From assembly GCA_964446285.1 (NCBI GenBank), contig CAYUNT010000226.1, positions 1 through 6,712 on the forward strand: a stretch of 6,712 nt of DNA. The letters are read 5' to 3'. Origin of the DNA: CAYUNT01 sp964446285 (lineage in GTDB: Bacteria; Sumerlaeota; Sumerlaeia; SLMS01; CAYUNT01). The notes beneath the pieces are model-generated. The model was given only the letters and a program-made list of their open reading frames with translations, did not search any database and had not been told where the DNA came from. Made by a program: the position numbers and the translations under genes. Each line of letters begins with the position of its first letter. Position 1 is the stretch's first letter. Shown piece by piece: positions 1 through 4,658 of this stretch.

Positions 1-28
1 GGGCCTGAAGAAGAGAACGCTATATCCT

Positions 29-44
29 CCAATCCCTGCCAATC
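29..44. repeat. Dispersed 16-bp motif, copy 1
   Basis: The sequence CCAATCCCTGCCAATC recurs with one change (T to G) at 3556-3571, in another intergenic spacer. Each copy itself contains CCAATC twice, ten bases apart. A 15/16 match between two spacers 3.5 kb apart suggests a dispersed low-complexity intergenic repeat. Its function is unknown. Confidence 0.5.
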
Positions 45-76
45 ATAGAAGGTTTGCGGAATTGTCCTGCGGGATT

Positions 77-239
77 GGGCGCATCTTGATACTGTTACCA
101 ACAAATTGGGAAAGCACCGTCACTTCGTTCCGGGTTCCGCATGTGCTGACAGGACTTGGGGTGCTCTTTGTGCAGAACCCCGAACGCAGTGAGGGGGTGA
201 AAAAGCGGTTCAGGTCGGCAACAGTGCCAAGATGCGCCC
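77..239. mobile_element. MITE-like imperfect palindromic element with terminal inverted repeats
   Basis: The ends at 77-102 and 214-239 are inverted copies matching at 22 of 26 positions; both begin GGGCGCATCTTG, and all four differences are transitions. A second inner pair, 120-137 against 175-192, matches at 16 of 18. Almost the whole element could therefore fold into one long interrupted hairpin with its tip near 142-170. GATT lies directly outside both ends (73-76 and 240-243), as expected for a 4-bp target duplication. It contains no transposase. Because it is palindromic, both strands translate to similar peptides (NPERSEG on plus, NPERSDG on minus), which explains the short spurious reading frames here. 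Alternatives are a structured RNA or a bidirectional transcription stop after the minus-strand gene that ends 40 bp away. The inverted repeat is directly visible; mobility is inferred. Confidence 0.6.
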
Positions 240-279
240 GATTGGATATGGAAGGAAAACGGCCAGGAAATTGGGGCGG

Positions 280-1032
280 CTATTTTGAACGCCCTTTCGA
301 TGGCGTTGAAGGCGCGGAAGGCCCTCCCGTTGCACCCGCTTCGACGGTTTGAGGGGCGTGTATGGCCCGCCATTCGGATTCGATGCCGTCACAGACCTTT
401 TCAAGCCGCCGCGTCAGTTGATCGAGCAGTGCCGAAAGGGTCTGTTCATCCTCAGGAAATAGCGTGGAGAGCAGGCGGGTGGCGTGGCCCACGATTTCCT
501 GCTCGAAAGGCTCAATGGGAGGAGTCTCTGGATTTTCAGGAGATTCGCCGTTAAGGCGGCGGCTTTCGAGCATCCATAGGAGGTATTTCTTCATGTTTTC
601 GCGTTCGAGGAAGACGGGAAGATAGGGGGCGCGGCGGTGGAGTTCGAGAATAAAGGCGCGCAGTTCGGGGATTTCGGCCAGGCGGTTTTCTGGCAGGTCA
701 AATCCCAAAGGAACAATGCGCAGCACCTGGCCAAGCCTCTTCTCGCGCTTCATATCCTGAATCTGGTCGTTCAGGTGATATTCCACGCTGACAAACGCCC
801 CGCGGTCCACATCGACTTTGGCGATATGGCAATCGAACGTATCCTGAGGGTCTGCCTTGAGAAGCGCGTCTTGTTCCGCCTGGGCGGCCTGGGCGGCGGC
901 AACGGCTTTTTTCTCTTTGCGCTTTTCACGCCCTGCTTTTCGCTTGCCGGATGTGGCCCCAAACCACCCAGCGAAACATCCCGCGGCAAAACCGGCAACA
1001 GCCGCCGCGATTACAATTGCATTCAATTCCAT
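280..1032 (-). CDS. Hypothetical protein with N-terminal membrane anchor
   Basis: I do not recognise this 250-residue protein. Residues 5-24 form one hydrophobic, Ala/Gly-rich membrane segment. Residues 30-42 are very rich in Lys and Arg, so by the positive-inside rule the rest should lie in the cytoplasm. Residues 43-60 are an Ala/Gln-rich, probably helical stretch. A compact, mixed alpha/beta-looking region covers about 65-160 (around DCHIAKVDVDRGAFVSVEY and the Leu/Arg-rich helices at 117-160). A Pro/Glu linker (162-177) leads to amphipathic, possibly coiled-coil helices (178-225). The last 25 residues are Gly/Pro/Ser-rich and probably disordered. The start is well supported: GGAGG lies 8 bases before the ATG on the minus strand (plus-strand 1041-1045). 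It is downstream of, and on the same strand as, the BFN-family gene, with a 188-bp gap, so co-transcription is possible but unproven. Confidence 0.85.
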   Translation of the reverse strand: MELNAIVIAAAVAGFAAGCFAGWFGATSGKRKAGREKRKEKKAVAAAQAAQAEQDALLKADPQDTFDCHIAKVDVDRGAFVSVEYHLNDQIQDMKREKRLGQVLRIVPLGFDLPENRLAEIPELRAFILELHRRAPYLPVFLERENMKKYLLWMLESRRLNGESPENPETPPIEPFEQEIVGHATRLLSTLFPEDEQTLSALLDQLTRRLEKVCDGIESEWRAIHAPQTVEAGATGGPSAPSTPSKGRSK

Positions 1033-1040
1033 GATAATTT

Positions 1041-1045
1041 CCTCC
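1041..1045 (-). promoter_or_regulatory. Ribosome binding site of the membrane-anchored protein
   Basis: On the minus strand GGAGG (within CCGGAGGAAA) lies 8 bases before the ATG at 1032. This is a strong Shine-Dalgarno sequence and fixes the start of this otherwise unrecognised gene. Confidence 0.75.
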
Positions 1046-1192
1046 GGCTGTATCTATTCTCGTTTTTTGCCATTCCTCCCACGGCAACAGCACCCGGCAA
1101 CATACGGGCAAAAGTGGAAGTCCGGCGGCAAAACCGCCAGGAAGGGCATCCGGCCCAAGGGATTCAGTTGTAATACAAAACGGGAAAATTCA

Positions 1193-1208
1193 GCGCCATT
1201 CGCGGCGC
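1193..1208 (-). terminator. Possible weak hairpin terminator after the BFN-family gene
   Basis: Thirteen bases past the BFN stop codon, the minus strand reads GCGCC, a 6-base loop, then GGCGC, followed by TGAATTTT and, a little later, TTTT. The 5-bp stem is perfect but short, and the T tract is broken and offset, so this is a weak candidate. A second perfect 5-bp stem (GGCGG/CCGCC, 1124-1138) lies further into the spacer but has no T tract. Confidence 0.25.
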
Positions 1209-1220
1209 GTCAGGCGTTGG

Positions 1221-1715
1221 TTAAAAAAGGTTTTCGCCTGGGTCTTCTTGTTCGCTGTCTGAATCGTCGGTTTCTGGTTCGTTTTGCGCGCTGTCGGCCA
1301 GGTCGTTTTCGGACTGGTGGCTGAGGACTTCCTCGAGAACTTCCTCGTCAACAAATATGGGGGCTTCGCGCTTGGCGGCGAGCACCAGGGCGTCGCTCGG
1401 GCGTGTGTCGATAAGGACTTCGCGTCCATCGGAGGTTTCCACCACGAGTTTGCCGTGAAAAGTGTCGTCCATAAGTTGATCGACGAGGATTCGTTTGAGT
1501 GTGGCGCCTACCCCATCAATGACATTGAGAATCAGATCGTGTGTCATGGGGCGGGGCGTTTGGATTCCGCGGACCGTCTGATCCATTGCGGCGGCCTCGA
1601 AGAATCCGATGTAGATAGGAAATGCCCGCGTGCCTTCCTTCTCGCCGAGAATGACAATCTGATAGCTTCCGGCCTCGCTGATTTGAATTTCCCGGAGTTC
1701 CATTTCTATCAGCAT
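1221..1715 (-). CDS. Bifunctional nuclease (BFN/DUF151) family protein
   Basis: The 164-residue protein belongs to the BFN domain family (formerly DUF151). Plant members have DNase and RNase activity; most bacterial members are uncharacterised cytoplasmic proteins. Family hallmarks are visible: FPIYIGFFEAAAM (32-44), TPRPMTHDLI (53-62), then DTRPSDALVLA (103-113) and APIFVDEEVL (118-127). The domain fills about residues 4-130. The remaining 34 residues form a Glu/Asp/Ser/Gln-rich acidic tail that looks disordered. I chose the ATG at 1715 because GGGAG lies 9 bases upstream (1725-1729) and the family typically begins at this point. The frame stays open to 1802, but the extra 29 residues are unlike the family. 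The gene is divergent from the sigma-54 regulator and upstream of the membrane-anchored protein. Family membership is certain; enzymatic activity is inferred. Confidence 0.93.
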   Translation of the reverse strand: MLIEMELREIQISEAGSYQIVILGEKEGTRAFPIYIGFFEAAAMDQTVRGIQTPRPMTHDLILNVIDGVGATLKRILVDQLMDDTFHGKLVVETSDGREVLIDTRPSDALVLAAKREAPIFVDEEVLEEVLSHQSENDLADSAQNEPETDDSDSEQEDPGENLF

Positions 1716-1724
1716 CGTCAACGT

Positions 1725-1729
1725 CTCCC
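1725..1729 (-). promoter_or_regulatory. Ribosome binding site deciding the BFN-family start
   Basis: The minus strand has GGGAG 9 bases before the ATG at 1715. Neither the upstream in-frame ATG at 1802 nor the downstream one at 1703 has a comparable site, so this favours 1715. Confidence 0.6.
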
Positions 1730-1891
1730 GCAGGCGCGCAGGGTCGAAATAAGGAGGTCTGCCTGGGAAGAAGGCCCGCGGGCAAAATGGGCCATCTTCC
1801 ACTTGCTGAGAGTATGGTCCCTTGTCCGCGACACCTTGGCAACGAAATTTCCATTGTGCAAAGACCCCGAAGGCGGAAAACGTTGTGGGCC

Positions 1892-1958
1892 ATCATTGCG
1901 CGCGCGCCCCCCCGGGGAGCGCATTGCCTGGCCCCGGGAAGCATGATACCGCAATGAT
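1892..1958. promoter_or_regulatory. Nested inverted repeat in the divergent spacer
   Basis: An outer perfect 9-bp inverted repeat (ATCATTGCG at 1892-1900, CGCAATGAT at 1950-1958) encloses an inner perfect 7-bp one (CCCGGGG at 1911-1917, CCCCGGG at 1932-1938). It ends 53 bases before the response regulator ATG and lies 177 bases upstream of the divergent BFN start. It could be an operator for either promoter or a hairpin in the regulator's leader. The rest of the 1716-2011 spacer shows no convincing sigma-70 or sigma-54 promoter and no small gene with a good ribosome binding site. Confidence 0.4.
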
Positions 1959-2011
1959 TTCTGGCGGCGCGAACTCTTGAAGCGGGGATCGCAGCCTCGA
2001 AACAATCGCTC

Positions 2012-3550
2012 ATGGGCTACAGGATGGAAAGTTTGCGGCCGCGCATATTGGTAGCGGATGACGAAGAGGGCATCCGCTTTGTTTTGCGCGAAATTTTGAC
2101 GCGCGAGGGATATTGGGTCGAGGAAGCCGTTGATGGCCAGCAGGCGCTCGACAAAGCCAGCGTCGCGCCATTTGATCTGGCAATTCTCGACCTGCGAATG
2201 CCTAAAAAGGATGGGATGACCGTCCTGCGCGAACTCAAGCGCCTGCATCCGCGCATTATTGTTTTGATAATCACTGCTTTTGGCTCTGGAAAAGTTGCCC
2301 GCGAGGCAATACTCGAAGGCGCTTATGACTATTTCACCAAACCCTTTGATTTGCAGGAAATCCGCATTGTCGTGCGCCGCGCGATCGAAAAATTTACGCT
2401 CATGCAGCAAATCGACGACCTGCGCGCGCACATCGACCAAGAGGGGAAATTCGAGAACCTGATCGGGGCTTGCCCGGCAATCAAAGAAGTCTTCCGCCTG
2501 GTGGATCGCGTCGCGGAAAGCGATGTGACGGTGCTGATCCTCGGCGAGTCCGGAACGGGCAAGGAGCTGATCGCGTCGGCAATTCATCAGCGGTCGGCGC
2601 GCGCCACGAAGCCGATGGTCAAGGTGAACTGTGTGGCGATCCCCGAGGCGCTGCTCGAAAGCGAGCTTTTCGGGCACGAGCGCGGGTCGTTCACGGGCGC
2701 AATCCAGCAAAAGATCGGGCGGATCGAGGCGGCGAACGGCGGAACGCTTTTCCTGGATGAAATCGGCGACATGCCGCTTTCGCTCCAGGGGAAAATCCTG
2801 CGCGTGCTCCAGGAGCGCGAACTCGAACGCGTCGGCGGCAATAAGTCCATCAAAGTGGACATCCGCCTGATCTGCGCGACAAATAAAAACCTCCAACAGG
2901 CTGTCGAGAACAAGGAATTCCGCGAGGACCTGTTCTTCCGCGTGAATGTGCTGCCGATCTACTTGCCGCCGCTGCGCTACCGGCGCGAGGATTTGCCGCT
3001 GCTGATCGACCACTTTATCCGCCTCTACAATCCGCGCCTGGGCAAGCAAATCCAGGGCGTGGCGGCGGATGCGCTCGAAATGATGATGAACTACTCGTGG
3101 CCGGGCAATGTGCGCGAACTGGAAAACACGATCCAGCGGGCGATGATTCTGACGAATTCGGAAATCCTGACAGCGCAATGCCTTTCGATGAGCATCCGGG
3201 GACAAACGTCGCTGGCGCTTGCGGACGCTCCCGCGCCCGAGGCGGCGCCCAAACCCGCCGAGGAGGAGAAACCGCTCGGTGAATTTCTGGCGGAAAACGA
3301 TTTCTCGATCCCGTTGTCGGACAAAGTTCAATCGCTCGTGGACGAGGCCGAGCGGCGTTTGATCCTCCACGCGCTGCGCCAAACGGGCGGCCACCGCCAA
3401 GCCACAGCGGACCTGCTCGGAATCAGCCGAAAGAGCCTCCATAACAAAATGGTGAAATTCAATTTGTTCCGCGAAGCGACGGGTTCCGGAGAGCCAATTT
3501 CCGGTTCCGACGAAGGCGGCGAGGAAGCCGAAGGAGACGAGAAGGTATAA
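2012..3550 (+). CDS. Sigma-54-dependent response regulator, NtrC family
   Basis: A 512-residue three-domain activator of RNA polymerase carrying sigma-54. The receiver domain (about 11-125) has the acidic pair D16/D17, phosphoacceptor D60 (in AILDLRMP), T88 and K110. The AAA+ domain (about 148-385) has Walker A GESGTGKE (178-185), the sigma-54 contact loop GSFTGA (225-230; the usual form is GAFTGA), Walker B GGTLFLDE (243-250), arginine-finger region REDLFFR (304-310) and WPGNVREL (363-370). An Ala/Pro/Glu linker (400-425) leads to a Fis-type helix-turn-helix at about 459-485 (GGHRQATADLLGISRKSLHNK). The last ~25 residues are Gly/Glu-rich and acidic. All catalytic residues are intact. The start is uncertain: neither ATG 2012 nor ATG 2024 (residue 5) has a good ribosome binding site. 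No sensor kinase is adjacent, so partner and signal are unknown. The carboxypeptidase and glycosyltransferase downstream on the same strand are possible but unproven targets. Confidence 0.97.
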   Translation: MGYRMESLRPRILVADDEEGIRFVLREILTREGYWVEEAVDGQQALDKASVAPFDLAILDLRMPKKDGMTVLRELKRLHPRIIVLIITAFGSGKVAREAILEGAYDYFTKPFDLQEIRIVVRRAIEKFTLMQQIDDLRAHIDQEGKFENLIGACPAIKEVFRLVDRVAESDVTVLILGESGTGKELIASAIHQRSARATKPMVKVNCVAIPEALLESELFGHERGSFTGAIQQKIGRIEAANGGTLFLDEIGDMPLSLQGKILRVLQERELERVGGNKSIKVDIRLICATNKNLQQAVENKEFREDLFFRVNVLPIYLPPLRYRREDLPLLIDHFIRLYNPRLGKQIQGVAADALEMMMNYSWPGNVRELENTIQRAMILTNSEILTAQCLSMSIRGQTSLALADAPAPEAAPKPAEEEKPLGEFLAENDFSIPLSDKVQSLVDEAERRLILHALRQTGGHRQATADLLGISRKSLHNKMVKFNLFREATGSGEPISGSDEGGEEAEGDEKV

Positions 3551-3555
3551 TCTAG

Positions 3556-3571
3556 CCAATCCCGGCCAATC
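3556..3571. repeat. Dispersed 16-bp motif, copy 2
   Basis: CCAATCCCGGCCAATC lies just after the response regulator stop codon and differs by one base from 29-44. It shares the 102-bp spacer with the TCTATT repeat at 3613-3642, so much of this spacer is low-complexity DNA. No hairpin terminator is evident. Confidence 0.5.
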
Positions 3572-3612
3572 CGCCAGGCGTCTTTTCCCCATTGTTGATC
3601 CTCTAAATCCTG

Positions 3613-3642
3613 TCTATTCCATTCTAGTCTATTCTATTCTTG
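3613..3642. repeat. Tandem 15-bp direct repeat upstream of the carboxypeptidase
   Basis: TCTATTCCATTCTAG (3613-3627) is followed at once by TCTATTCTATTCTTG (3628-3642), matching at 13 of 15 positions. The tract is built of TCTAT/ATTC pentamers and is pyrimidine-rich and AT-richer than its surroundings. It ends 3 bases before the ribosome binding site of the next gene. It may be simple slippage-prone DNA, or a changeable element in the leader or promoter. Confidence 0.6.
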
Positions 3643-3645
3643 CCC

Positions 3646-3652
3646 GAGGTGA
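3646..3652 (+). promoter_or_regulatory. Ribosome binding site of the LD-carboxypeptidase
   Basis: GAGGTGA is a 7-base match to the anti-Shine-Dalgarno sequence and lies directly before two consecutive ATG codons. From GAGG the gap is 3 bases to ATG 3653 and 6 bases to ATG 3656, so the second ATG is the better-placed start. Confidence 0.7.
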
Positions 3653-4618
3653 ATGATGAAACTGCTCAAGCCAAAAGCACTGCGCCAGGGCGACCGCGTC
3701 GGGATCGTGGCTCCGGCAAGCGCTCCGAAAGACCCGGCTCGTATCGAAAAAGGCCTCGAAGCCATTCGCGCCCTTGGATTCGAACCAGTGCTCGCGCCAA
3801 ACGCGCTGAACAAACTCGGATTCCTCGCGGGAACGGACGCTGAACGCGCCCAGGACCTGCATACGATGTTTGCGGATCGGTCGATCCGCGCGATTTTCTG
3901 CCTGCGCGGCGGATATGGCACAACGCGCATGGTCAATCTGCTTGAGGCGGACCTGATCCGGCGCAATCCGAAGATTTTTGTGGGCTACAGCGATACGACC
4001 ACACTCTCGATTTTCTTTTACGAACAGTGCGGATTGGTGTCGTTCTATGGGCCGATGGTGGCGGTCGAGTTTGGCAAAGGCGCAACACCCTACACGCGCG
4101 ACAGCTTCGTTCGGGCGCTGACCCGCCCGGAGCCGTATGGGCCGCTGGGCAAACCCGAGGGCTGGACGCTGACCGAGACGATCGTGGCGGGCAAGGCGCG
4201 CGGCGTGCTGGCGGGCGGATGCCTGACGCTGTTCGAGGCGCTGCTTGGCACGGGTGTGAAGTTCTCGCTGCGTGATAAAATTTTCTTCTGGGAAGACCTC
4301 GACATGGAACCTTACTCGCTCGACCGCACGCTGACGCACATGCTCGAGGCGGGCGTGCTTGACGGTGTGAAGGGCATTGCGGTGGGCGAATGCGTGTCGT
4401 GCGAACATGAAGTCGGACGCTCGGGCTATGACAATTGCCAGACCTTCCGCGAGGTGGTGCGCGAACGGCTCGGGCGGCTTGGCGTGCCGATATTGATTGG
4501 CGTTCCCTTCGGCCACGGCACGGAAAAGGCGACGATTCCCTACGGAATCGAGGCAAGCCTAGACGCCGATGCGGGGGAATTGATACTCTTGGAGCCAAGT
4601 GTTTCGCCAGCGGATTAG
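3653..4618 (+). CDS. ldcA: LD-carboxypeptidase (peptidase family S66), muramoyltetrapeptide carboxypeptidase
   Basis: A serine peptidase of family S66. Known members remove the terminal D-Ala from murein tetrapeptides in the cytoplasm, so the tripeptide can be recycled into peptidoglycan. The 321-residue length is typical and there is no signal peptide, consistent with a cytoplasmic enzyme. The N-terminal domain has RQGDRVGIVAPAS (11-23), the glycine-rich LRGGYGTTR (84-92) and nucleophile S113 in GYSD. The C-terminal domain has the glycine-rich GGCLTLF (188-194), catalytic E214 in WEDLDMEPYSLDR and catalytic H288 in PFGHG, so the Ser-Glu-His triad is complete. The frame begins with two ATGs; ATG 3656 is better spaced from the ribosome binding site, giving 320 residues. 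The glycosyltransferase follows after 40 bases. The related MccF immunity peptidases share this fold, but the peptidoglycan-recycling role is more likely because no microcin gene is nearby. Confidence 0.95.
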   Translation: MMKLLKPKALRQGDRVGIVAPASAPKDPARIEKGLEAIRALGFEPVLAPNALNKLGFLAGTDAERAQDLHTMFADRSIRAIFCLRGGYGTTRMVNLLEADLIRRNPKIFVGYSDTTTLSIFFYEQCGLVSFYGPMVAVEFGKGATPYTRDSFVRALTRPEPYGPLGKPEGWTLTETIVAGKARGVLAGGCLTLFEALLGTGVKFSLRDKIFFWEDLDMEPYSLDRTLTHMLEAGVLDGVKGIAVGECVSCEHEVGRSGYDNCQTFREVVRERLGRLGVPILIGVPFGHGTEKATIPYGIEASLDADAGELILLEPSVSPAD

Positions 4619-4658
4619 CCCGCTCCATCCACGCACGGCGTAATGATACGCTGATACA

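Noticed and set aside
62..404. Several short open frames on both strands near the window start
   Set aside because: They run through the palindromic element, and both strands give mirror-like NPERS(E/D)G peptides. This is explained by the inverted repeat rather than by a gene.
1028..1078. A 16-codon minus-strand frame (MAKNENRYSRRKLSWN) overlapping the start of the membrane-anchored gene, as a possible leader peptide
   Set aside because: The upstream GGAGG is only one base from its ATG, too close for normal initiation, and nothing suggests attenuation.
1751..1757. AAGGAGG on the plus strand, a strong Shine-Dalgarno match
   Set aside because: No start codon lies at a suitable distance downstream, and no supported plus-strand gene begins before 2012.
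1716..1802. 29-residue N-terminal extension of the BFN-family protein to the ATG at 1802
   Set aside because: The extension is unlike the family, and the internal ATG at 1715 has a GGGAG site 9 bases upstream.
1850..1890. TGGC and TTGTGC elements upstream of the regulator as a possible sigma-54 promoter
   Set aside because: The spacing between the GG and GC elements is far longer than the ten bases required.
1718..3592. A 624-codon open frame on the minus strand, antisense to the response regulator
   Set aside because: The plus strand encodes an intact NtrC-family protein with all catalytic motifs. The antisense product is Arg/His/Gln-rich, has no recognisable domain, and is the expected by-product of strong codon bias in high-GC DNA.
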